NCBI RefSeq assembly: GCF_006517255.1
Contig: NZ_CP041185.1
Span: 2,914,001 to 2,978,000, forward strand
Direction: 5' to 3'
Length of the DNA: 64,000 nucleotides
Source of the DNA: Janthinobacterium tructae
Lineage (GTDB): Bacteria; Pseudomonadota; Gammaproteobacteria; Burkholderiales; Burkholderiaceae_D
Part shown: piece by piece, positions 55,298 through 63,681 of the stretch
Layout: each line of letters opens with the position of its first letter
How positions within the stretch are numbered: position 1 is the stretch's first letter
Made by a program: the position numbers and the translations under genes
The notes under the pieces: model-generated
Databases searched by the model: none
The model's input: only the letters and a program-made list of their open reading frames with translations
What the model was told of the DNA's origin: nothing

Positions 55298-55747
55298 ATG
55301 AAAAATATCGACATCAAGATCCTCGACGCCCGCATGCAGGAACTGCTGCCGGCCTACGCCACCCCGGGCAGCGCCGGCCTGGACCTGCGCGCCTGCATAG
55401 ACGAAGCCATCACCATCGAAGCGGGCCAGACGGTGCTCATTCCCACCGGCCTGGCCATCCACATCGGCGACCCGTCGTATGCGGCCATGATTTTGCCGCG
55501 CAGCGGCATGGGCCATAAAAACGGCATCGTCCTGGGGAATCTGGTAGGCTTGATCGATTCCGATTACCAGGGCCAGCTGATGGTATCGACCTGGAACCGG
55601 GGCCAGAGCGCTTTCACGCTCAATCCCATGGAACGCCTGGCGCAGCTGATTATCGTGCCGGTACTGCAAGTGGGCTTTAACGTCGTCGAGGAATTCGGCG
55701 ACAGCGAACGCGGTGTTGGCGGTTTCGGCAGCACCGGAAAACATTAA
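55298..55747 (+). CDS. dut: dUTPase
   Basis: A 149-residue trimeric dUTPase with all five motifs: [46 protein letters not shown] and [12 protein letters not shown] at the C-terminus. It hydrolyses dUTP to dUMP, keeping uracil out of DNA. It follows coaBC by 19 bases and precedes the M48-like lipoprotein by 10. Confidence 0.97.
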   Translation: MKNIDIKILDARMQELLPAYATPGSAGLDLRACIDEAITIEAGQTVLIPTGLAIHIGDPSYAAMILPRSGMGHKNGIVLGNLVGLIDSDYQGQLMVSTWNRGQSAFTLNPMERLAQLIIVPVLQVGFNVVEEFGDSERGVGGFGSTGKH

Positions 55748-55757
55748 GGAATTTCTT

Positions 55758-56861
55758 ATGCCAGGTTTCCGCCATCTGATCTCAGCCCCGACTTCGCTGC
55801 GCCGATTGGCTACTCCCCTCCTGCTGGCCAGTGCGGCCATCCTCGCCGGCTGCACCACGCCGGCAACGAATGTCAGCGGTCCGTTCAATATCGTGCCGGC
55901 GCCCGATGCGCCCGCGCCGACGGCGCAACAGAAGGCGGCGCAGGAAGAACTGGTGAAGATGGTGGCGCTGCAGGACCGCCTGTCGAAAGTCTCGGCGCCC
56001 CTGCTGATCAACAATGCGGACCTGTGCAAGACGTATGCACGCAACCTGCTGGGCTTCACGGCGCAGAACAAGTATTCCTACCCTGGCATCTATGCCGATG
56101 CGGCGCAGGCAGCCCTCGGCTATGGCGAACAGATGCAGGTCTCGGGCGTGCTGCCTGGCAGCGGCGCCGCGCGCGCAGGATTGCGCAAGGGCGACGGCTT
56201 GCTGGCCGCGGAAGGCAAGCCGCTGCCGGCCGGTCCCAAGGCGGAAGGCCCGTTCGCCGCCATCGTCGGCCCGCTGGCCTCGAAGAGCGCCAGCCTGAAC
56301 ATGACCATCGCCCGCGACGGCCAGCCGCAGGACCTGAAAATTCCCGTCACGCGCGCCTGCGCCTTCCGCGTCGCCCTGGGCAATGCGGACAATGTCAACG
56401 CGTATTCGGACGGCGCGCGCATCATGCTCACGCGCGGCATGGTGAATGCGGCGCAAAACGACGAAGGCATCGCCTTCGTGATCGCCCGTGAAATGGCGCA
56501 CAACATCCTCGACCATGCGCGCAGCCAGCGCACGGCCGGTACGGCCGGCAGCATCATCGACAGCCTGGGCGCCGTGCAGCCCGACGTATCGATGCTGACG
56601 GGCGCCGCCGGCATCAAGGCCATGCCGCAGGAGCTCGACGTACAAGCCGATACCCTGGCCATCTACCTGCTGGCGCGTGCCGGCTACAACGTCGACAACG
56701 CCGCCCGCTTCTGGCAGCGCCTGGCCACGCAAGTGCCGGCGACAGTCGCCAACGGCTACACGGCCCTGCATCCGGGTACCAACTCACGCATGGCGGCCAT
56801 CAACCGCGCCGTCACCGACGTGCGCGCCAAGCAGGCGGCAAAGAAGCCGCTCAAGCCTTAG
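55758..56861 (+). CDS. M48-like lipoprotein with degenerate active site
   Basis: A 367-residue lipoprotein (lipobox LAGC near residue 29). A PDZ-like part (about 115-190, GVLPGSGAARAGLRKGDGLLAAEG) precedes an M48-peptidase-like domain. The zinc motif HExxH is replaced by RExxH (VIAREMAHN, Arg 244, His 248), and the usual distal Glu is Asp in ELDVQADTLA. The rest (AIYLLARAGYNVDNAARFWQRL and a final LHPGTNSRMAAI) keeps the family pattern. Active relatives are periplasmic metalloproteases; this one may be inactive or altered. It is probably the last gene of the ribF-dut cluster. Confidence 0.82.
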   Translation: MPGFRHLISAPTSLRRLATPLLLASAAILAGCTTPATNVSGPFNIVPAPDAPAPTAQQKAAQEELVKMVALQDRLSKVSAPLLINNADLCKTYARNLLGFTAQNKYSYPGIYADAAQAALGYGEQMQVSGVLPGSGAARAGLRKGDGLLAAEGKPLPAGPKAEGPFAAIVGPLASKSASLNMTIARDGQPQDLKIPVTRACAFRVALGNADNVNAYSDGARIMLTRGMVNAAQNDEGIAFVIAREMAHNILDHARSQRTAGTAGSIIDSLGAVQPDVSMLTGAAGIKAMPQELDVQADTLAIYLLARAGYNVDNAARFWQRLATQVPATVANGYTALHPGTNSRMAAINRAVTDVRAKQAAKKPLKP

Positions 56862-56865
56862 AACG

Positions 56866-56996
56866 CCTACCATAACCTACTGCGCGTCGCGCTTTGCGGT
56901 CTGCGATGCTCACTGCCTCGGCGGCCCCGTGCCAAGCACAGTTGCGCTTCTCGGCCACAAATCGCTGCCGCTCGCTACGGTTCTGTTAGACGTTCT
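56866..56996. repeat. Palindromic repeat, copy B
   Basis: A second copy of the element at 49211. Blocks CTACTGCGCGTCGCGCTTTG, ATGCTCAC, GTTGCGCTTCT, GGCCACAAATC and CTGCCGCTCGCTACG match copy A almost exactly, while the tip differs. The outer arms (about AACGCCTACCATAACC with GGTTCTGTTAGACGTT) are different from copy A yet still pair imperfectly. It lies between the M48-like gene and the convergent small membrane protein gene. Confidence 0.82.
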
Positions 56997-57019
56997 TCAA
57001 CCTGATGCAGCAGATTTGG

Positions 57020-57160
57020 TCAGGCGCCCGGGAAGTTGGGGAAGTAGGTGCCCATGATCCATGTGAGGGCGCCGCAGAACACCACGGCCAGAAACAGGAC
57101 GATGAGCAGCTTGCCGAACTTGGGAATACCCTCTTCTTGCGTCTTGACTTCATTTGACAT
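57020..57160 (-). CDS. Small single-span membrane protein
   Basis: A 46-residue protein, MSNEVKTQEEGIPKFGKL followed by one strongly hydrophobic helix (about residues 18-37) and a short C-terminus ending PNFPGA. A GGAG about six bases upstream supports the start at 57160. It is conserved-looking rather than random, but I recognise no named family. It is divergent from xdhC, with 98 bases between starts. Confidence 0.65.
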   Translation of the reverse strand: MSNEVKTQEEGIPKFGKLLIVLFLAVVFCGALTWIMGTYFPNFPGA

Positions 57161-57258
57161 GAAAATTCTCCGCAGGGTGGTGGAGCAGGTAGTATATCCA
57201 CAATCTTGAATACTTTTCCAGACTTTGCCGCAAACATGCGGCATCACTCCCGCCTCCC

Positions 57259-58266
57259 ATGGACAGCATCGACCTTGAAGTTCTGAAAACCAGCGCCGCC
57301 TGGCTCGCTGCCGGCCACCGCTGCGAACTCGTCACCGTCATCAAGACCTGGGGTTCCAGCCCCCGCCCCGTGGGCGCCACGCTGGCCATCTGCGACGATG
57401 GCACGGTGGTCGGTTCCGTTTCCGGTGGCTGTATCGAGGATGACCTGATCGACACCGTCCGCACACACGGCATCGTGCGCACGCAGCCCGAAATCGTCAG
57501 CTACGGCATCAGCGCCGACGAGGCGCACCGCTTCGGCCTGCCCTGCGGCGGCACCATCGAACTGGCCATCGAGCCGCTGCATGCGGACAGCCGCGTGGCC
57601 GAACTGCTGGCGCGCCTGGAAGCGCATGAACTGGTCGAACGCCAGCTCGACTTGCACAGCGGCGCCGTCACCCTGCGCACCGCCATGCCGGGCGCCGTGC
57701 TGGCCCTGGAAAACGCCGTGCTCACCACGCAGCACGGCCCGCGCTGGCGCTTGCTGATCATCGGCGCCAGCCAGCTGTCGCGCTTCGTGGCGCAAATCGC
57801 CACGGCCATGGATTACCACGTCATCGTCTGCGACCCGCGCGAAGAATACCGGGGCGGCTGGAACGTGCCGGGCGTGCCCCTGCTGCACGCCATGCCCGAC
57901 GACCTTGTGCTGGAATTGAAACTCGACAGCCGCAGCGCCGTCGTCGCCCTCACGCACGATCCCAAGCTCGATGACCTGGCCCTGATGGAGGCGTTGAAAT
58001 CCCCGGCTTTTTATGTCGGCGCCATCGGCTCGCGCGCCAACAATGCCAAGCGCCGCGAGCGGCTGCTGCAGTTCGACGTCAGCGCCGAACAGCTGGCGCG
58101 CCTGCACGGCCCCATCGGCCTGTACATCGGCAGCAAGACGCCGGCCGAAATCGCCATTTCCATCCTGGCCGAACTGACGGCCGTCAAAAATGGCGTGCCC
58201 GATGCGCTGCAGATCCAGCACGCGGCCGCCTTGACGCCGCCCAATCCGGACCTCTGCGTGCGCTGA
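57259..58266 (+). CDS. XdhC-family molybdenum cofactor chaperone
   Basis: A 335-residue XdhC/CoxI protein. The N-terminal part has TVIKTWGSSPRPVGATLAI and GSVSGGCIEDDL, and the C-terminal Rossmann part has LLIIGASQLSRFVAQIA and the conserved FYVGAIGSRANNAKR. XdhC proteins carry molybdenum cofactor and help insert its sulfurated form into xanthine dehydrogenase or related enzymes. No such enzyme is next to it, so it is an orphan here. A start at 57259 fits the family N-terminus. Confidence 0.9.
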   Translation: MDSIDLEVLKTSAAWLAAGHRCELVTVIKTWGSSPRPVGATLAICDDGTVVGSVSGGCIEDDLIDTVRTHGIVRTQPEIVSYGISADEAHRFGLPCGGTIELAIEPLHADSRVAELLARLEAHELVERQLDLHSGAVTLRTAMPGAVLALENAVLTTQHGPRWRLLIIGASQLSRFVAQIATAMDYHVIVCDPREEYRGGWNVPGVPLLHAMPDDLVLELKLDSRSAVVALTHDPKLDDLALMEALKSPAFYVGAIGSRANNAKRRERLLQFDVSAEQLARLHGPIGLYIGSKTPAEIAISILAELTAVKNGVPDALQIQHAAALTPPNPDLCVR

Positions 58267-58334
58267 AGCCTGAAAGCAAGAAACAAGATGCGCCAGCGGC
58301 GCGCCCCTGCTACCTTCCCTAATTTTTGGCCACC

Positions 58335-59252
58335 ATGACCCTGCTGCACTGGACCCTGCCCCTGCCCGCCGGCTACCGCCGCGACGACGTCATCGCCTTC
58401 CACAGCCGCGATGGCGAAGCCGTGGCGGAGCAAGTCACGCCGACGGGGCTGCGCAAGGGCATCCTGCTGCGTGGCAGTGCCGTGGTGCTGGATGTAGCGT
58501 TCACGGACGCCGCGGCCGTCTGCCGCGCCGAGATCGACGGCAGCGCCAATGGCGATCTGCAAACGCCGCTGCACGGCGCCTTGCTCAACATCCTCGGCCT
58601 GCGCATCGACCCGCAGCCATTCGCGCAACTGGCCGCCGGCGACCCGCTGCTGGCGCCTTTGATCCGCCTCAACCCGGGCTTGCGCATCGTGCAATCGGCC
58701 AGCCCGTTCGAGGCGCTGACCTGGGCCATCATCGGCCAGCAGATCAACCTGTCGTTCGCCATTTCCCTGCGCCGCACGTTTATTCTGCAGGCGGGACGCC
58801 GGCACGGCAGCGGCTTGTGGTGCTACCCGGAGGCACGCGACGTGGCGCGCCTGTCCGTCGAGGATTTGACCAGCCGCAAATTCTCGCGCGCCAAGGCGGA
58901 CACCGTGCTGCGCCTGGCAAGCCTGGTCGACGCGGGAGCATTGTCGCTGGAACTGCCCCCCTCCGGCGACGTGGCGGCCATTTCGCAGGCGCTGCTGGCC
59001 GTGAAGGGCATCGGCCCGTGGACCGTCAACTACGCGCTGCTGCGCGGCTATGGCTATGCCGACTGCTCGCTGCACGGCGACGTGGCCATCCGCGCCGCCC
59101 TGCAAAAGCTGCTCGGAGAAGAGAGCAAACCGGACATGGCGCGCACCGAGCAGTGGCTGCGCCAGTACGCGCCGCACCGCACCATGGCCGCCGCCCACCT
59201 GTGGGCCAGCCTGCATGCGCCGGGAAAAAATATTTTGCCTGCCCGGGAATAA
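58335..59252 (+). CDS. alkA: DNA-3-methyladenine glycosylase II (AlkA)
   Basis: A 305-residue HhH-GPD glycosylase with the AlkA N-terminal domain (about residues 1-90). The HhH motif LLAVKGIGPWTVNYALLRG precedes the catalytic aspartate in ADCSLHGDVAIR. It removes alkylated purines from DNA. In E. coli alkA belongs to the Ada regulon; no ada gene is adjacent. The start at ATG 58335 is preferred; an in-frame TTG at 58326 adds three residues. Confidence 0.88.
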   Translation: MTLLHWTLPLPAGYRRDDVIAFHSRDGEAVAEQVTPTGLRKGILLRGSAVVLDVAFTDAAAVCRAEIDGSANGDLQTPLHGALLNILGLRIDPQPFAQLAAGDPLLAPLIRLNPGLRIVQSASPFEALTWAIIGQQINLSFAISLRRTFILQAGRRHGSGLWCYPEARDVARLSVEDLTSRKFSRAKADTVLRLASLVDAGALSLELPPSGDVAAISQALLAVKGIGPWTVNYALLRGYGYADCSLHGDVAIRAALQKLLGEESKPDMARTEQWLRQYAPHRTMAAAHLWASLHAPGKNILPARE

Positions 59253-59309
59253 ACGGCAGGCGGCAGGCGTCTATCCCTTGCAAGCCCCAAAAACCTCAAG
59301 GAGACCATC

Positions 59310-59690
59310 ATGCGCTTTACTACTTTCGCCGCCACTGCCCTCACCGCCCTGTTGTCCGCCTGGTCCGCCCCGCTGGCTTTCGCCGCCGACGTCATGCCCG
59401 CCAACGGCATGCTGGTCAACGCTACAGGCATGACCGTGTACGTGTTCGACAAGGATGTCGCCGACAGCGGCAAGAGCGCCTGCAGCGGCGGCTGCCTGGT
59501 GGCCTGGCCCGCCGTCATCGCCACTGACGCGGCGCCCGCCGCCCCGTATGGCAGCATCCAGCGCGAAGACAACGGTGCCATGCAGCTGACCTACAAGGGC
59601 AAGCCCCTGTACCTGTACAAGGAAGACAAGAAGCCGGGCGATGTCGCCGGCGACAACTTCAAGAACGTGTGGCACGTCGTCAAGCCGTAA
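59310..59690 (+). CDS. Secreted repeat protein (Lipoprotein_15-like)
   Basis: A 126-residue exported protein with a signal peptide (ending LAFAAD). The mature part has the paired pattern LVNATGMTVYVFDKDVADSGKSACSGGCLVAWPAV and MQLTYKGKPLYLYKEDKKPGDVAGDNF, typical of short COG4315/PF03640 proteins of unknown role, often found near ECF sigma genes. It lacks a lipobox Cys. CAAGGAGACC gives a ribosome site. It lies 19 bases before the sigma factor gene, so it may be part of the same stress unit. Confidence 0.82.
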   Translation: MRFTTFAATALTALLSAWSAPLAFAADVMPANGMLVNATGMTVYVFDKDVADSGKSACSGGCLVAWPAVIATDAAPAAPYGSIQREDNGAMQLTYKGKPLYLYKEDKKPGDVAGDNFKNVWHVVKP

Positions 59691-59709
59691 GCACCCTCCC
59701 GCCGCCACG

Positions 59710-60237
59710 ATGACCACGCCAGAGGACAGCCGCCAGCTGCAAGCCTGCCTGCCAGGCCTGCGCCGCTATGCGCGTGCGCTGGCAGGCGGACTGCAGGCGG
59801 ACGACCTGGTGCAGGATACCGTGGAGCGTGCCTGGCGCAAGCTCGATCAGTGGCAGCGCGGCGGCGAGATGCGGCCCTGGCTGTTCTCCATCATGCATAA
59901 CCTGCACCTGGACCAGCTGCGCCGCCCCGGCCTGGCGCTGCAGGAACTGGACGACGACAGCGTGCTGCCCGCCCCTGAGCGGGCGCCAGGGCAAGCCATC
60001 GCCATCGGCGAAATGGATGCGGCGCTGGCCCGCCTGCCGCTGGCGCAGCGCGAAGTGATCCTGCTGGTCGCGCTCGAACAAATGCCGTATGAGCAGGTGG
60101 CGGCCACCCTGGACATCCCCGTCGGCACCGTCATGTCGCGCCTGTCGCGCGGACGCGACAAACTGCGCACCCTGCTCGATGGCCGCCCTGCCGGCAGCCA
60201 GGGCAGCGGCCCACCCACCCTGAAAGTCGTGAAATGA
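59710..60237 (+). CDS. ECF-type RNA polymerase sigma factor
   Basis: A 175-residue ECF sigma factor. Region 2 is GGLQADDLVQDTVERAWRKLDQW and MRPWLFSIMHNLHLDQLR; region 4 is LPLAQREVILLVALEQMPYEQVAATLDIPVGTVMSRLSRGRDKLR. The start at 59710 (MTTPED) is preferred over an in-frame start at 59641 that overlaps the previous gene. It is coupled to the anti-sigma gene by a four-base overlap. Confidence 0.92.
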   Translation: MTTPEDSRQLQACLPGLRRYARALAGGLQADDLVQDTVERAWRKLDQWQRGGEMRPWLFSIMHNLHLDQLRRPGLALQELDDDSVLPAPERAPGQAIAIGEMDAALARLPLAQREVILLVALEQMPYEQVAATLDIPVGTVMSRLSRGRDKLRTLLDGRPAGSQGSGPPTLKVVK

Positions 60238-61031
60238 CAACGCAAGCCATCAGCGAAGCGCAATTGCACGCCCTGGCCGACGGCGTCCTGCCGGAAGAGC
60301 AGCGCGCGGCCGTCGACGCCTACCTGCGCGCGCATCCCGGGGACGCCGCCAGGGTCGATGCCTGGCGTGAACAGAACCGGCAATTGCACGCGCTGTTCGA
60401 TTCCGTGCTGGACGAAGCCGTGCCGCCGCACCTTGTGCAGGCAGCATCGCCACCGGCGGCGAACGACGCCTGGCAGCGCCACGCCATGCAGGCGGCGGCA
60501 GCCATCGTGCTGGTCATCGCCGGCGGTGCGGGCGGCTGGCTGCTGCGCGGCGATGGCGGCGACACCGGCGACATGCGGACCGCCAGCGCCAGCCCCCTGG
60601 CCCTGGCGCGCAGCGCCGCCATCGCCCATGCCGTCTACACGCCCGAGGTGCGCCACCCCGTGGAAGTGGGGGTGGAACAGGAGGCGCACCTGGTGCAATG
60701 GCTGTCGAAACGCCTGGGCAGCACCTTGCAGCCGCCCGTGCTGTCGCCGCTCGGCTATCACTTGATCGGCGGACGCCTGCTGCCCGGCGATGGCGACGGC
60801 CCCGTGGCGCAATTCATGTACGAAGAAGGCGGCGGCAAGCGCCTGACCCTGTACGTGGCCAGGGAGCGGGCCGGCAAGCAGGAAACGGCCTTTCGCTATA
60901 CGCAGGAAAAGGACCTGGGCGTGTTTTACTGGATCGATGACCAGATGGGCTACGCCCTCTCGGCCAGGCTGCCGAAAGCCGAGTTGGGCAAGATCGCCGA
61001 CGCCGTGTATGCGCAACTGGAAAGTCACTAA
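60234..61031 (+). CDS. Anti-sigma factor (transmembrane)
   Basis: A 265-residue protein. The N-terminal region (AISEAQLHALADGVLPEEQRAAVDAYL) matches the helical anti-sigma domain, a single membrane helix lies at about residues 83-104, and a periplasmic domain follows. It lacks the zinc-binding HxxxCxxC motif of ZAS anti-sigma factors. It overlaps the sigma gene stop (ATGA) and probably binds and inactivates that sigma factor. Its stop overlaps that of the convergent MFS gene by four bases. Confidence 0.85.
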   Translation: MTTQAISEAQLHALADGVLPEEQRAAVDAYLRAHPGDAARVDAWREQNRQLHALFDSVLDEAVPPHLVQAASPPAANDAWQRHAMQAAAAIVLVIAGGAGGWLLRGDGGDTGDMRTASASPLALARSAAIAHAVYTPEVRHPVEVGVEQEAHLVQWLSKRLGSTLQPPVLSPLGYHLIGGRLLPGDGDGPVAQFMYEEGGGKRLTLYVARERAGKQETAFRYTQEKDLGVFYWIDDQMGYALSARLPKAELGKIADAVYAQLESH

Positions 61032-62245
61032 ACAGACGCTTCCATTTTCCGGCATTCTGCAAGCCGTTTCACGCCGCAGCATTGCAGCAGCAACGCTGCG
61101 ATGGCGACCAGGGCGGCACCGGACGCCAGCAACCACATGGGCCAGTCCAGCAGGAGCAGCACCCCGCCCGTGGCGGCGCCGATGGCGCTGCCCAGGTACA
61201 GCGCCGATTCATTGAGGGCGACGGCCAGGTTGCCGTCGCCCTGCTGCGCGCGCACGGCCAGCAACTGCTGGTTCTGCGGCACTTGCAGGGCCCAGCCAGC
61301 AGCGCCCCACAACGCAATGGGCGCCAGCATCAGCCAGGCCGACCAGCCGCCCGCCAACGGCAGCGCGCACAGGGCCAGCGCCAGCATCAGCAAGATGAGC
61401 CAGGTCAGTTTCGGCGCCGCCACCTTGTCCGCCCATGGCCCCACCAGCACGCTGCCCGCGATGCCGCCCACGCCCCACGCCCACAGGAACGGCGTGGCGG
61501 AGATCGCTGCGCCGTGCGCGGACCACGCCAGCAGCGGCGCAATAAACGTGTACATGCCCAGGCTGGCGATGGCCGCCAGCAGGGACACCAGCAGAATGAG
61601 CAGCACAGGCCGATCGGCCAGCAAGGCCAGCCTGCGGCGCAGCGACGTGGCCGGTGCGGCCGATGCAGTCGGCAGGGCGGGCAGCTTCCACAGCAAGCCC
61701 GCCAATGCCAGCGCGCCAAGCACGGCGACCAGCCACAGGGCCGCCGTCCAGCCCAGCTGCTGCGCCAGCAACAGGCTCACTGGCACGCCCAGCACCGTGC
61801 CGCCCGCCATGCCGCCCATGATCACGCCGATGGCCTTGCCCCGCTGCTGCGGCGCCGACACACCCGCCGCCGCCGCGATACCCAGCGCCAGGTAGACACC
61901 GGCCCCGATGCCGGCCATGGCCCGCCACGCCAGCAAACTGGCAAATCCGGGCGCCAGCGCGCTGGCCCCGTTCGCCAGCACGAACACGGCCAAGGCGAGC
62001 AAGAGGCCGGTGCGTTGCGCGCGCGCCGGCAGCAAGGCCACGACCAGCGGCGAGCCGAGGCCATAGGCCAGGGTAAATGCCGTCACCAGTTGCGCGGCCA
62101 TCGCCAGCGAGATGGAAAAGGCACTGGCGATCAGCGGCATCAAACCCGCCGTCACATACGAGGCCATGCCCAGCGCGAACGCGCCCACGGCGATCAGGTA
62201 GACGGTGAGGGGAAGAACGGCACGGGAGGGAGAAGAGTCAGACAT
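61028..62245 (-). CDS. MFS transporter (DHA1/AraJ-like)
   Basis: A 405-residue major facilitator with 12 hydrophobic segments. The first-half loop (ARAQRTGLLLALAVFVLANGASALAP) and motif C-type GGMAGGTVLGVPVSLLLAQQLGW put it among DHA1 drug or sugar-efflux-like transporters such as AraJ/YdhP. The substrate is unknown. It is divergent from the MmyB-type regulator, with 110 bases between starts, which suggests control by that regulator. Confidence 0.88.
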   Translation of the reverse strand: MSDSSPSRAVLPLTVYLIAVGAFALGMASYVTAGLMPLIASAFSISLAMAAQLVTAFTLAYGLGSPLVVALLPARAQRTGLLLALAVFVLANGASALAPGFASLLAWRAMAGIGAGVYLALGIAAAAGVSAPQQRGKAIGVIMGGMAGGTVLGVPVSLLLAQQLGWTAALWLVAVLGALALAGLLWKLPALPTASAAPATSLRRRLALLADRPVLLILLVSLLAAIASLGMYTFIAPLLAWSAHGAAISATPFLWAWGVGGIAGSVLVGPWADKVAAPKLTWLILLMLALALCALPLAGGWSAWLMLAPIALWGAAGWALQVPQNQQLLAVRAQQGDGNLAVALNESALYLGSAIGAATGGVLLLLDWPMWLLASGAALVAIAALLLQCCGVKRLAECRKMEASV

Positions 62246-62355
62246 GGGCCAGCTTTCGGGAAGAAAGCTGGCATTCTGGAATACAATATAAACAATTACA
62301 ATTTAACTGTTTATGCTATTACTGATAGCAACAGGCACAACGGAAAGACCGTACC

Positions 62356-63153
62356 ATGCGCACTTTGGCCCGCACCCGCCACGAACTGGCCGCCTACCTG
62401 CAGGCGCGGCGCGCACGGCTGTCGCCCGAAGACGTGGGCTTGCCCGGCGGTGGAAGGCGGCGTACGCCGGGCTTGCGCCGCGAAGAAGTGGCGGCGCTGG
62501 CCGGTGTGGGGCTGACCTGGTACACCTGGCTGGAGCAGGGGCGCGAGATCGGCGTCTCCAGCGCCTTTCTCGACAAGCTGGCCGAAGTGCTGAAACTGGA
62601 CGCGGGCGAGCGCCGCCACCTGTTCCTGCTGGCGCATGCGCGTCCGCCGGCCGAAGAGGGCAAGACGTATTGCGTGGTGCCGCCGCTGGTGCGCCGATTG
62701 ATGCACGAGCTGGCGCATCCGGCCTATGTGCTCAATCTGCGCTGGGACGTGCTGGCATTCAATGCGGGTGCGGATGCCCTGTTTGGCTTCGGCGCGCATG
62801 CCGCCGCGCGCCGCAATCTGCTGTGGCTGCTGTTTACCGACCCGCTGCTGCGCTCACGCTTTGTCGGCTGGGAAGAGCAGGCGCCGCTGATGCTGTCGAG
62901 CTTTCGCCGCGACTATGCGCGCGCCACGCAGGAAGCGGACATTCACGCACTGGTGGAAGAACTGGAAAAAGTCTCGCCCGAGTTCAAGCGATGGTGGCGC
63001 CGCCACGACGTGCATGCGCCCTGCGCCGGCGTGCGTCGCCTGGCAATCGACGGCGAGCAGGTCGCGTATGAGCACACCTCGCTGACCATCGATGCGGAGC
63101 GCCATTTGCGGCTGGTCGTGTATGCGCGCCGAGTGGAAGAAGAAACCCCGTAG
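62356..63153 (+). CDS. MmyB-type helix-turn-helix regulator
   Basis: A 265-residue regulator. The N-terminal XRE-type helix-turn-helix includes RTPGLRREEVAALAGVGLTWYTWLEQGREI, the standard opening of MmyB-like proteins. The C-terminal ligand-binding-like domain has the typical LRWDVLAFNAGADALFGF and NLLWLLFTDP. Many such regulators sit next to, and repress, a divergent MFS or oxidoreductase gene, as here. The gene is preceded by AT-rich sequence (about 62275-62320) where promoters for both directions could lie. Confidence 0.88.
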   Translation: MRTLARTRHELAAYLQARRARLSPEDVGLPGGGRRRTPGLRREEVAALAGVGLTWYTWLEQGREIGVSSAFLDKLAEVLKLDAGERRHLFLLAHARPPAEEGKTYCVVPPLVRRLMHELAHPAYVLNLRWDVLAFNAGADALFGFGAHAAARRNLLWLLFTDPLLRSRFVGWEEQAPLMLSSFRRDYARATQEADIHALVEELEKVSPEFKRWWRRHDVHAPCAGVRRLAIDGEQVAYEHTSLTIDAERHLRLVVYARRVEEETP

Positions 63154-63157
63154 AACG

Positions 63158-63193
63158 AAAAAACCGCTGGCCCTCTTGCGAGGAACCAGCGGC
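63158..63193 (-). terminator. Terminator of the first tRNA-fMet
   Basis: On the minus strand GCCGCTGG / CCAGCGG form a hairpin followed by six T. It begins eight bases after the CCA end of the tRNA gene at 63201-63277. Confidence 0.85.
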
Positions 63194-63200
63194 TTCGAAA

Positions 63201-63277
63201 TGGTTGCGGGGACAGGATTTGAACCTGTGACCTTCGGGTTATGAGCCCGACGAGCTGCCAGACTGCTCCACCCCGCA
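63201..63277 (-). tRNA. Initiator tRNA-Met (CAU), copy 1
   Basis: A 77-base tRNA gene with encoded CCA. The anticodon loop reads CTCATAA with anticodon CAT, flanked by the GGG/CCC stem pairs that mark initiators (GGGCTCATAACCC). The T-arm is GGTTCAAATCC. The acceptor is TGCGGGG with CCCCGCA, giving a weak U1-A72 pair where E. coli has a C1-A72 mismatch. It is identical to copy 2 and is followed by its own terminator. Confidence 0.95.
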
Positions 63278-63374
63278 CTCGAATTATATACCAGATTGTT
63301 GCGCGGCGTAAAGGGCAAGAATTGACAATCTCATTCCTGCCCCGCCTGCCGAAGTTTGCCGTTGGCCGGCAATG

Positions 63375-63412
63375 AAAAAAGCCGCTGATCTTTTGCAAGA
63401 GTCAGCGGCTTT
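63375..63412 (-). terminator. Terminator of the second tRNA-fMet
   Basis: On the minus strand AAAGCCGCTGA / TCAGCGGCTTT form an 11-bp stem followed by six T. Its core GCCGCTG matches the terminator of copy 1. It starts seven bases after the CCA end of copy 2. Confidence 0.88.
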
Positions 63413-63419
63413 CCGGTAT

Positions 63420-63496
63420 TGGTTGCGGGGACAGGATTTGAACCTGTGACCTTCGGGTTATGAGCCCGACGAGCTGCCAGACTGCTCCACCCCGCA
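63420..63496 (-). tRNA. Initiator tRNA-Met (CAU), copy 2
   Basis: A 77-base tRNA gene identical in sequence to copy 1, 142 bases away in the same orientation. The same initiator features are present. The spacers between copies are not identical apart from the related terminators, so the duplication is not very recent or the copies are kept alike by selection or gene conversion. Confidence 0.95.
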
Positions 63497-63681
63497 CAAG
63501 AATTATAAGGGCAAACGGGTGGCTTAGGCAATAGCTATCTCAACTTAGACTGCAATAGAGCCATTTAATTAAGTAGGTCGACCAATTGCCGCTTGGCATG
63601 GTGTCCGCCCGTCACGCCACGCCGCACGCAATCGGTGTACAGTAAGCGTTACACTTGACACCCATTTTCCTAAGCCAGCCC

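Noticed and set aside
62943..63398. Minus-strand open frames crossing the tRNA genes, with translated text such as VWQLVGLITRRSQVQILSP
   Set aside because: This peptide is a known artefact of translating tRNA sequence; the tRNA genes explain the region.
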